From: VBDM01 sp035499735
GTDB lineage: Bacteria; Pseudomonadota; Gammaproteobacteria; Burkholderiales; SG8-39
Reading direction: 5' to 3'
Length of the DNA: 64,000 nucleotides
Assembly (NCBI GenBank): GCA_035499735.1
Contig: DATJYC010000019.1
Span: 21,355 to 85,354 of the forward strand
Below the pieces are notes generated by a model. The model had not been told where the DNA came from. It saw nothing but the letters and a program-made list of their open reading frames with translations, and searched no databases. A program made the position numbers and the translations under genes. Positions 8,529-15,410 of the stretch are shown here, one piece after another (position 1 is the first letter of the stretch; every line of letters begins with the position of its first letter).

Positions 8529-9830
8529 ACTCAGACTAGAACGCAGGAGGAAGCGCAGCAGGACGGCAGGATCCTGATCATCTTCGGGCCGGTCCTGGCG
8601 CTCGGGGTGTTCACCGTCCTGCTCGCGCTCGTCGCGGGCCTGTTCGGCTTCTACCGCTACGAGATGTACGCCGTGGCGGTGGTCCTCGGCGCCGCGGTGA
8701 TGGTGCTCGCGACCGTGCTCTTCTACTACCAGACCGGCGAGCGCCGGGCGGCCGACGCTGCCCTGCAGAGCGCCCGCGCCCGGGTCGGCGACATCGTGGA
8801 GACGGCGATGGACGCCATCGTCTCCGCCGACGAGTCGCAGCGCATCGTCCTCTTCAACCCCGCCGCCGAGAAGATGTTCGGCTGGCCGCAGGCCGCCGTC
8901 CTCGGCCAGCCGCTCGACGTGCTCGTTCCCGAGCAATTCCGGGGCGCGCACCGGGCGCACGTGGCGGAGTTCGCCCGCACCGGCGCCACCTCGCGGCGCA
9001 TGGGCGGCGCGGGCGTGCTGCGCGGGCTGCGGGCGAGCGGCGAGGAATTTCCCATCGAGGCCTCGATCTCGCAGCACCGCGAGAACGGCCGGCGGCTCCT
9101 CACCGTCATCCTGCGCGACGTGACCGAGCGGGTGCGCGCGGAGGAGGAGCTCAGGCAATCGCGGGAGGACCTGCGCGAGCTGTCCACGGCCGCGCACACG
9201 ATCAGGGAGCAGGAGCAGCGCCGCGTCGCGCGCGAGATCCACGACGAGCTGGGGCAGTCGCTCACCGCGCTCAAGATGGACGTGGCCTGGATGCTGGGCA
9301 ACCTGTCGCAGGGCTCGCCCACGCTGACCGACAAGCTGTCCGCGATGCAGGCCCAGCTCGACGCCACGGTCGCGGCGACGCGCCGCATCTCGGCCGACCT
9401 GCGGCCGCTGATGCTCGACGACCTGGGGTTGATCCCCGCTGCCGAGTGGCTCGCGCAGAACTTCAGCGAGCGCACCGGCATCCCCTGCCGGCTCCAGATC
9501 AAGCCGGCGGACATCGAGCTCGCGGAGCCCTACGCGAGCGCCCTGTACCGCATCCTCCAGGAATCGCTCACTAACGTCGCGCGCCACGCCCGGGCCACCC
9601 GTGTCGAGGTCGTCCTCGAGAAGGCCGACGGCGTTCTGACGCTCTCGGTGCGCGACGACGGGCGCGGATTCAGCCCGGCCGAGACGCGCGCGCAGAAGAC
9701 CTACGGCCTGCTCGGGCTGCGCGAGCGGACCGTGCTGCTCGGGGGCGAGGCGAGCATCGCGAGCGAGCCGGGGCGCGGGACGACCGTCAACGTGCGCCTG
9801 CCCCTCCAGGCGGAGGCCGCGAGCCCGTGA
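8520..9830 (+). CDS. Membrane-anchored PAS sensor histidine kinase (HisKA_3 type)
   Basis: The protein has about 436 residues. Two hydrophobic helices come first (ILIIFGPVLALGVFTVLLAL and YAVAVVLGAAVMVLATVLFYY), then a PAS domain (about residues 85-205), a coiled linker, HisKA_3 with phosphoacceptor about H241 in AREIHDELGQ, and an HATPase with N-box ESLTNVARHA and DDGRGFSP. The PAS segment AHRAHVAEFARTG followed by MGGAGVLRGLRASGEEFPIE resembles FixL-type PAS domains, with a histidine at the heme-ligand position. Many non-heme PAS domains share this pattern, so oxygen sensing is only a hypothesis. The start is uncertain: ATG 8481 is also in frame. The stop overlaps the GTG of the partner response regulator. 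Confidence 0.88.
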   Translation: MGQTQTRTQEEAQQDGRILIIFGPVLALGVFTVLLALVAGLFGFYRYEMYAVAVVLGAAVMVLATVLFYYQTGERRAADAALQSARARVGDIVETAMDAIVSADESQRIVLFNPAAEKMFGWPQAAVLGQPLDVLVPEQFRGAHRAHVAEFARTGATSRRMGGAGVLRGLRASGEEFPIEASISQHRENGRRLLTVILRDVTERVRAEEELRQSREDLRELSTAAHTIREQEQRRVAREIHDELGQSLTALKMDVAWMLGNLSQGSPTLTDKLSAMQAQLDATVAATRRISADLRPLMLDDLGLIPAAEWLAQNFSERTGIPCRLQIKPADIELAEPYASALYRILQESLTNVARHARATRVEVVLEKADGVLTLSVRDDGRGFSPAETRAQKTYGLLGLRERTVLLGGEASIASEPGRGTTVNVRLPLQAEAASP

Positions 9831-10480
9831 TCCGCATCGTCATCGCCGACGACCACACCATCGTCAGGGAGGGGCTCAAGCAGCTCCTCTCGGGGACGCC
9901 GGACCTCTCGGTGGTCGGCGAGGCGCAGGACGGCCGCGAGGTGATGGAGCGCGTGCGCAGCCTCGACTTCGACGTGCTGCTGCTCGACATATCCATGCCC
10001 GGGAAGAGCGGCATCGACCTCATCAAGCAGGTGCACGCCGAGAAGCCGAAGCTGCGCGTGCTCGTGCTCAGCATGCACGAGGAGCAGCAGTACGCGGTGC
10101 GCGCGATCCGGGCCGGCGCCGCGGGCTACCTCACCAAGGACAGCGCCTCGGAGCAGCTCGTCTCGGCGATCCGCAAGGTGGCCGGCGGCGGCGCCTTCAT
10201 CACCGAGCGCGTCGCGCAGCAGCTCGCGCTCGACGCCATGCCCAGGGCCGAGGGCCTGCCGCACACCGCGCTGTCGGACCGCGAGTTCCAGGTGTTCCGC
10301 GAGCTCGCCTCCGGCAAGGCGGTGTCGGACATCGCGGCCGAGCTCCACTTGTCGGCGAAGACAGTCAGCACCCACAAGGCACGCATCATGGAGAAGATGA
10401 GCCTCTCCAACCCCGCCGAGCTCATCCGCTACGCCATCCAGCACCGGCTGGTGGACGACGCGGACGCCGGGAGCCCCTGA
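9827..10480 (+). CDS. NarL/FixJ-type response regulator
   Basis: The protein has 217 residues. GTG 9827 overlaps the kinase stop (GTGA). The receiver domain is at about residues 1-120, with acidic pair DD near residue 8, phosphoacceptor about D54 in LLLDISMPGKSG, T/S in VLVLSMHEE and K in YLTKDS. The LuxR-type HTH lies at about 150-210 (LSDREFQVFRELASG, SAKTVSTHKARIMEKM). It is the cognate partner of the PAS kinase. The operon position beside fnr and hemN suggests control of anaerobic or nitrate genes. NarL-type targets could not be identified by eye. Confidence 0.92.
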   Translation: MIRIVIADDHTIVREGLKQLLSGTPDLSVVGEAQDGREVMERVRSLDFDVLLLDISMPGKSGIDLIKQVHAEKPKLRVLVLSMHEEQQYAVRAIRAGAAGYLTKDSASEQLVSAIRKVAGGGAFITERVAQQLALDAMPRAEGLPHTALSDREFQVFRELASGKAVSDIAAELHLSAKTVSTHKARIMEKMSLSNPAELIRYAIQHRLVDDADAGSP

Positions 10481-10561
10481 TGGCCGTCATGATCCCGTCA
10501 TAAGCCGCCCTGTAGGACGATTCCGACCCCGCCTTTCAGCGGTTTCCGACCCGAAGAATAA

Positions 10562-10587
10562 GCCCCCGCCGATAGGCTCACGGGGGC
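10562..10587. repeat. Inverted repeat (possible hairpin) upstream of the lone receiver gene
   Basis: GCCCCCG at 10562-10568 is the reverse complement of CGGGGGC at 10581-10587, with a 12-nt loop, 21 bp before the ATG at 10609. It could be an operator, a leader hairpin or attenuation of read-through from the regulator upstream. There is no T-tract, so a classical terminator is unlikely. Confidence 0.35.
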
Positions 10588-10608
10588 CCGCCTTCGCATA
10601 CTGGCGGC

Positions 10609-11004
10609 ATGCAAGTCGCCGCTCTCGACCCCCCCACGAACGTTTTCATCGTCGAGGACTCCGAGGTCGTCCGCCGGCGTATCGCCGGAATGCTCGGGGA
10701 CATGGAGGGCGTCACGGTGGTCGGCGAAGCCGAGACCCCGCGCGAGGCGCTCGAGGGGATCCTGCGCACGCGACCCGATTCCGTCGTGCTCGACCTGCAC
10801 CTCATGGGAGGCAGCGGCCTGGATGTGCTGCGCCAGGCGCACCCGCAGACGCCGGGCACGGTGTTCATCGTCCTCACCAATCACCCGAACGCCCAATATC
10901 GCCGCGTGTGCATGGAGGCGGGCGCGGCGTATTTCTTCGACAAGAGCCACGATTTCGACAAGGTCCGGGAAGTCATCGCCGGACTCGGAACAACGCGTCA
11001 CTAA
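10609..11004 (+). CDS. Single-domain response regulator (receiver only)
   Basis: The protein has 131 residues, a CheY-like receiver without output domain. It has the EDSE acidic pocket near residue 16, phosphoacceptor about D61 in VVLDLHLMGGSG, and the T and K positions in VLTNHPN and FFDKSHDF. It lies between the kinase/regulator pair and fnr, on the same strand, with a 128-bp gap before it and 28 bp to fnr after it. It may modulate the adjacent kinase or act as a phosphate sink or adaptor. No output can be read from the sequence. Confidence 0.88.
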   Translation: MQVAALDPPTNVFIVEDSEVVRRRIAGMLGDMEGVTVVGEAETPREALEGILRTRPDSVVLDLHLMGGSGLDVLRQAHPQTPGTVFIVLTNHPNAQYRRVCMEAGAAYFFDKSHDFDKVREVIAGLGTTRH

Positions 11005-11032
11005 CCCAAACCAGACCACAAACGAGGGCATC

Positions 11033-11818
11033 ATGACATCCGCCGCAACCGCAGCCATCTCGATTGCCAAGCCCGCAGTTCCGCTGCACGAGCCGACGCA
11101 CGGCAAGGTCGCGAAAATGCCGACACGCTGCTCGACCTGCGGCCTGCGCGAGCTCTGCCTGCCCTGCGGCCTCGCAGGGCACGCCGCCGACCGCATCGAC
11201 GACATGGTCTACACCCGCCGCCGCGTCAAGCGCGGGGAGCACCTCTACCGGGCCGGCGACAAGTTCGGCTCGATCTACGCGGTGCGCAGCGGATTCTTCA
11301 AGACCGTGCAGACGCTGGAGGACGGGCGCGAGCAGGTCACCGGATTCCACATGTCGGGCGAGATCATCGGCATGGACGGGATCGGGCCGGACCTGCACGT
11401 CCTCAACGCGATCGCGCTGGAGGACAGCGAGGTCTGCGTCATCCCGTATTCCCGGCTGGAGAGCCTGGGCGAGGAGATGCACGAGCTGCGCCACCAGTTC
11501 CACAAGGTCATGAGCCGGGAGATCGTGCGCGAGCACGGCGTGATGCTCCTGCTCGGCACGATGCGCGCCGAGGAGCGGCTCGCCACCTTCCTGCTCAACC
11601 TGTCGCAGCGCTTCGCGGCGCGCGGCTACTCGCCGTCGCAATTCAGCCTGCGCATGACGCGCGAGGAAATCGGCAGCCACCTCGGCCTGAAGCTCGAGAC
11701 CGTCAGCCGCGCCTTCTCCCGCTTCCAGGAGGAAGGCCTGATCAGCGTCCAGCTCAAGGAAATTCAGATCCTCGACCCGGACGGGCTGCGCAGGGTGATG
11801 GGCCAGGGCTCGCGCTAG
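11033..11818 (+). CDS. fnr: Oxygen-sensing FNR transcription factor
   Basis: The protein has 261 residues. It has an N-terminal cysteine cluster C33-X2-C36-X5-C42 (plus C45) and a distal C135 in SEVCVIPY, matching the four [4Fe-4S] ligands of E. coli FNR. A cyclic-nucleotide-binding fold follows (about 55-170). The HTH recognition helix GLKLETVSRAFSRFQ carries E222, S225 and R226, the residues that read TTGAT half-sites. It is therefore the obvious candidate for the twelve TTGAT-N4-ATCAA-like sites in this window. It has an extra about 12 N-terminal residues compared with E. coli. No FNR box was seen upstream of the gene itself. It ends 9 bp before a convergent gene. Confidence 0.96.
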   Translation: MTSAATAAISIAKPAVPLHEPTHGKVAKMPTRCSTCGLRELCLPCGLAGHAADRIDDMVYTRRRVKRGEHLYRAGDKFGSIYAVRSGFFKTVQTLEDGREQVTGFHMSGEIIGMDGIGPDLHVLNAIALEDSEVCVIPYSRLESLGEEMHELRHQFHKVMSREIVREHGVMLLLGTMRAEERLATFLLNLSQRFAARGYSPSQFSLRMTREEIGSHLGLKLETVSRAFSRFQEEGLISVQLKEIQILDPDGLRRVMGQGSR

Positions 11819-11827
11819 AGGCGCGGC

Positions 11828-12133
11828 CTACATTCCGAGTATCCGCCCGATCTCGGCGATGTACTGGCCGGCCTTCAGGCCGTCCGCGAGCGCCGTCTCC
11901 AGGCCGTTCTCGGCCGCCGTGCGCACGGCGTGCAGCCCTTCCCTGACCCAGTGATGCCGGCGGACCGGCGACTTCAGCACGTTCTTCAGCGTCTCGACCT
12001 CGTCGCGCAGCAGCTGCACGTCGCTCGAGCCCTTGCGGACCCGGGCGAGGTCGCGCTCGAGGGCGTGGACGAGCTTGCTCACTTCCTCCAGATCGATTTC
12101 CTGCTGCGCCGCCTGCCTAGAATCCCTGGCCAT
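11828..12133 (-). CDS. Small helical protein of unknown function, last gene of the MacAB-like operon
   Basis: The protein has 101 residues. ATG 12133 is preceded by a good GGAGG; an earlier in-frame TTG was not used. It is predicted mostly helical: residues 10-60 are charged with heptad spacing (EIDLEEVSKLVHALERDL, QLLRDEVETLKNVL), suggesting a coiled coil. A more hydrophobic tail follows (LADGLKAGQYIAEIGRILGM). There is no signal peptide and no recognised domain. It follows the ABC ATPase by 22 bp on the same strand and probably shares its transcript. A structural or regulatory accessory role is a guess. Confidence 0.75.
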   Translation of the reverse strand: MARDSRQAAQQEIDLEEVSKLVHALERDLARVRKGSSDVQLLRDEVETLKNVLKSPVRRHHWVREGLHAVRTAAENGLETALADGLKAGQYIAEIGRILGM

Positions 12134-12155
12134 GAGTCCCTCCAAGACGTATCCG

Positions 12156-12920
12156 TCACGAAATCCGTCGCGCGCTCTCCGAGAACACCGCTCCGCTGCG
12201 CCGGACCACGTTCGCGTTGGGTCGGTCGGAGACGATCCGGCCGTCGACCAGCTCGATGATGCGGTCGCAGCGCTGGGCGAGCCTCGGGTCGTGCGTAACG
12301 ATGAGAAAAGTGGTGCCGCTCGCCTCGTTGACCGCGCGCAGGACGTCGAATACGCCGTCGGCCGAGTTCGTGTCGAGATTCCCCGTGGGCTCGTCGGCCA
12401 GAACCAGCGCGGGATTCATCGCGAGCGCGCGGGCCACCGCGACGCGCTGCTGCTGCCCGCCGGAGATGTCGTTCGCCTTGTGATCCTTCCAGGGCGTGAG
12501 CCCGACCTCGTCCAGCAGGGCCGCGGCCCTTTCCTCCATTCCGCCGCCCGGGCGTCCCCGCGATGCAAGCATCGGCATCATCACGTTCTCCAGCGCGGTA
12601 AACGCCGGCAGAAGGTAATGATACTGAAACACGAACCCTATGGTCCTCCCGCGCAGCACGGTGCGCTCGGCGTCGCCGAGCTTGTCCGTCTCGACGCCCC
12701 GTATCCGTACCTTGCCATGCGTCGGCTGGTCGAGCAGGCCGATGAGGTTGAGCAGCGTGCTCTTGCCGCCTCCCGAGGGCCCGACGAGCGCCGCGAATTC
12801 TCCCGGCGCCACGCGAAGATCGATCCCGTGGAGCACCTCGGTCTCGACGGGCGTGCCCACGCCGTAGGACTTGCGCACGCCGTCGAGGCGCAGGGTGTCG
12901 GGGCGGATCGGCGCTTCCAT
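12156..12920 (-). CDS. ABC transporter ATP-binding protein (MacB/LolD family)
   Basis: The protein has 254 residues. It has Walker A GPSGGGKST, Q-loop FVFQYHYLLPAFTALENVMMP, signature ISGGQQQRVAVARA, Walker B LVLADEPTGNLD and H-loop VTHDPR, the pattern of MacB/LolD-type export ATPases. The C-terminal about 25 residues extend beyond the usual end. The permease stop lies 3 bp upstream. The set is separate ATPase + permease + periplasmic adaptor, not the fused MacB. Confidence 0.94.
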   Translation of the reverse strand: MEAPIRPDTLRLDGVRKSYGVGTPVETEVLHGIDLRVAPGEFAALVGPSGGGKSTLLNLIGLLDQPTHGKVRIRGVETDKLGDAERTVLRGRTIGFVFQYHYLLPAFTALENVMMPMLASRGRPGGGMEERAAALLDEVGLTPWKDHKANDISGGQQQRVAVARALAMNPALVLADEPTGNLDTNSADGVFDVLRAVNEASGTTFLIVTHDPRLAQRCDRIIELVDGRIVSDRPNANVVRRSGAVFSESARRIS

Positions 12921-12922
12921 CC

Positions 12923-14146
12923 TCACCCCCGGATCGCGACTGCGGGATCCAGGCGCGCCGCGAGGCGCGCCGGCAGCGCCGCGGCGAGCAGCCCCACGAG
13001 GGTGGCCCCGACCGCGGTCACCGCGAGCAGCGGCGGATCGATTTCGATGGCGAACATGATCGTGCCGTCGGGGTTCTTCGCGATGCTGCGGAACAGCGAC
13101 AGGAACACGAAGGAAAGGCCCGATCCCAGGACGGAGCCGGCCAGCGCCATGATGGCCCCCTGCAGCAGGAACAGGCGCAGCACCTGCCCGCGCGAGGTGC
13201 CCATGGCGCGCAGGATGCCGATCTCCTTCGACTTCTGCACCACGGAGACCACCAGCACGCTCGCGATCCCGAGCGCGGCCGTCAGCCCGACGAAGAAGCG
13301 GATCAGCCTGTTGGTGAGCGTCTGGGCGAGCATCGCGGTGAAGAACTGGGCGTTGGTCTTGATCCAGCTGTCGGCCTCCTGCCCGGTCTCGTCCTGGATG
13401 ATCTGCGCGATCGTCTCGGCCTCGAAGGGATCCCGCACCCTGATCTCGATGCTCGATACGCCGCCGACGATGTCGAGCAGGCTCTGGGCGACGTGAAGGC
13501 TGATGTAGACGTTCGTCTCGTTCACCCGCTTGTTGCCGAAGTCGAAGATGCCGGTGACGTTCAGGGTCTGGGACGCGCCTCCGGCCGTGGTCAGCCGCAG
13601 CTTGTCGCCGACGCCGGCGCCCAGGTCCTGCGCGAGCTCGGTTCCGATGACGATGTCGGAGCTCGCGACGCTCAGCTTTCCGTCCACGATCTTGTCTCCG
13701 AGGGCGATGACCCTGAGGTAGGTCTCCGGCTCGATCCCGATGACGTTGACCGCCTTGTTGGCGTCGCCCCTCAGCGCGAATCCGGGTCCGGAGACGACCG
13801 GAGTCACGTCCGTCACGTCGGGCAGGCGCTCGATCAGCGCGCGGACCTTCTGCCACTGGTCGATCGACCTGAGCTGCTGGGACCGGGGCTGCACGAGGAC
13901 CGCCGCTCCCTTCCCCCCCTCGCGCAGGGACCGCGCGACCTGCTGGGGAGGAATGACGACGATGGGCGCCATGTAGTTGAGGGTGCGGCGGATGATGTTG
14001 GTCTGCAGTCCCGCGAGCGCCGCCGACATGAAGACGATCACAGCCACGCCGAGCCCGACCCCGACGACGATGAGGAGCGTCTGCACCAGGCCTTCGCGCA
14101 TGAAGCGCACCGCCGCGATCCATTCGAAGGGCAAGAGGCGGTTCAT
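12923..14146 (-). CDS. MacB/FtsX-family ABC transporter permease
   Basis: The protein has 407 residues. It has one N-terminal transmembrane helix (TLLIVVGVGLGVAVIVFMSA), a large periplasmic domain (about 45-280), then three helices in the FtsX module. EIGILRAMGTSRGQVLRLFLLQG is the typical coupling segment and AALPARLAARLDPAVAIRG the typical C-terminus. Such permeases act mechanically on periplasmic adaptors rather than moving solutes through the membrane. The start overlaps the adaptor stop by 4 bases. It forms one unit with the ATPase and adaptor. Confidence 0.93.
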   Translation of the reverse strand: MNRLLPFEWIAAVRFMREGLVQTLLIVVGVGLGVAVIVFMSAALAGLQTNIIRRTLNYMAPIVVIPPQQVARSLREGGKGAAVLVQPRSQQLRSIDQWQKVRALIERLPDVTDVTPVVSGPGFALRGDANKAVNVIGIEPETYLRVIALGDKIVDGKLSVASSDIVIGTELAQDLGAGVGDKLRLTTAGGASQTLNVTGIFDFGNKRVNETNVYISLHVAQSLLDIVGGVSSIEIRVRDPFEAETIAQIIQDETGQEADSWIKTNAQFFTAMLAQTLTNRLIRFFVGLTAALGIASVLVVSVVQKSKEIGILRAMGTSRGQVLRLFLLQGAIMALAGSVLGSGLSFVFLSLFRSIAKNPDGTIMFAIEIDPPLLAVTAVGATLVGLLAAALPARLAARLDPAVAIRG

Positions 14147-15363
14147 TTGGCCGCTACCGCGCGCACACGCTGGCCGGGCTTGACGACGGCATTCGTTGCC
14201 GGAATCAGGTCGTCCCCGGGCTCGACTCCGTCGAGGATCTCGGTGCGCGCGTCCCCGCGCAGCCCGAGCTTCACCGGCTGCGCGACCGCGCGATAGTGCC
14301 GAACCGCCAGCACCCAGGGGCTCGTCCCGTTGGCATCGCGCACCGTCTCGGTCGGGACGACGACGGTGTCGCTCTTGCGCGCGACCTCGATGTCGACCGA
14401 TACCGTCATGTCTTGCCGCAGGTAGGCCGGCGGGTTCGGCACACGGAGCTTGACCTCTACCGTTCCGCGCAGCGGATCGATGCCCGGGTTGATGTAGAAG
14501 AGCTCCGCCGCAAAGCGTTCCGAGGGAAATGCGTCCGCGGAGCCGAGCGCTTTCTGCCCGACCGCGAGGCGCGAAAGCTGCCGCTCGTCGATCATGACAT
14601 CCACCTGGGTCTCCCCGGCGGGAGCAAGGACCATCAGCTCCTTGCCGGGCTGCACCACGTCGCCGGCCTCGACCTGGCGCGCGATGAGCACGCCGTCCAC
14701 CGGCGCCGTGATGGTAGTTTGCTCGAGCTTGACCTGCGCCGCTGCCAGATTGGCCCGCGCCTGGTCGAGCGCCCTCAACGCCATCGCGTAGTCGCTTCCG
14801 GAGGGGCCGTTGGTCTCGACCTGCAGGCGCGCGGCGCGGAGCTGGCTCTCCGCGATATCGAGAGCGCGCTGGGCGTCGTCGAGCTGCGACTGGACGACAA
14901 ATCCCTTCTCGCGCAGCGTCTTGGTGCGGTCGAACTGCTGGCGGGCGTTGAGCGCGGTCGCCTGCGCTTGCACCAGCGCCTGCTCCGCCGCGGGCAGCGC
15001 GACCTCGCGCAGCTGGCGCAGCTTCGCCTCGGCCTGGGCGACGCTCGCCTTGGCTTGCTCGAGCGCCGCGCGCTCGTCCCTTGCGTCGAGAACGATGAGC
15101 ACGTCACCGCGCTTCACGGTCTGTCCCTCGTCCACGGGGATCCGCACGACCCGCTCGGTGATCACGGCGCCGACGGATATGCGCTGGGGAGTGATGATGC
15201 GGCCGCTTGCCACGACCGTCTGGACGAGATCGCCGCGCACCGCCTCGAGCGTGGCGACCGGCTCGCCCAGCACCAGATTGCGCGACGCGAAGGCGAGCCC
15301 CGCCGCGGCCGCCAGGCCGAGCGCGAGCCATCCGGGTTTCTTCAGAAGCGAGATCGAAGCCAC
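14143..15363 (-). CDS. Periplasmic adaptor (MacA/HlyD family)
   Basis: The protein has 406 residues and starts at GTG 15363. A membrane anchor or signal (LALGLAAAAGLAFA) is followed by a lipoyl/barrel-sandwich domain, a long coiled-coil hairpin (about residues 95-195, rich in A/Q/L heptads) and beta-barrel domains. Motifs include VRIPVDEGQTVKRGDVL and TTITAPVDGVLIARQVEAGD. It links an inner-membrane exporter to an outer-membrane channel, and no TolC is nearby. It is preceded by a perfect FNR box centred 40.5 bp from the GTG, with CACCAT as a -10, so expression of the four-gene export operon is probably anaerobically controlled and possibly leaderless. Confidence 0.92.
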   Translation of the reverse strand: MASISLLKKPGWLALGLAAAAGLAFASRNLVLGEPVATLEAVRGDLVQTVVASGRIITPQRISVGAVITERVVRIPVDEGQTVKRGDVLIVLDARDERAALEQAKASVAQAEAKLRQLREVALPAAEQALVQAQATALNARQQFDRTKTLREKGFVVQSQLDDAQRALDIAESQLRAARLQVETNGPSGSDYAMALRALDQARANLAAAQVKLEQTTITAPVDGVLIARQVEAGDVVQPGKELMVLAPAGETQVDVMIDERQLSRLAVGQKALGSADAFPSERFAAELFYINPGIDPLRGTVEVKLRVPNPPAYLRQDMTVSVDIEVARKSDTVVVPTETVRDANGTSPWVLAVRHYRAVAQPVKLGLRGDARTEILDGVEPGDDLIPATNAVVKPGQRVRAVAAK

Positions 15364-15396
15364 GCTTCAATGGTGACCGCCACCGGGCCGCCGTGG

Positions 15397-15410
15397 TTGA
15401 TCTGGATCAA
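15397..15410 (-). promoter_or_regulatory. Perfect FNR box upstream of the MacAB-like operon
   Basis: The site is TTGAT-CTGG-ATCAA, an exact consensus palindrome. Its distal half provides the TGA stop (15407-15409) of the acyl-CoA synthetase fusion gene. CACCAT at 15375-15370 starts 22 bp further and fits a -10. Confidence 0.8.
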
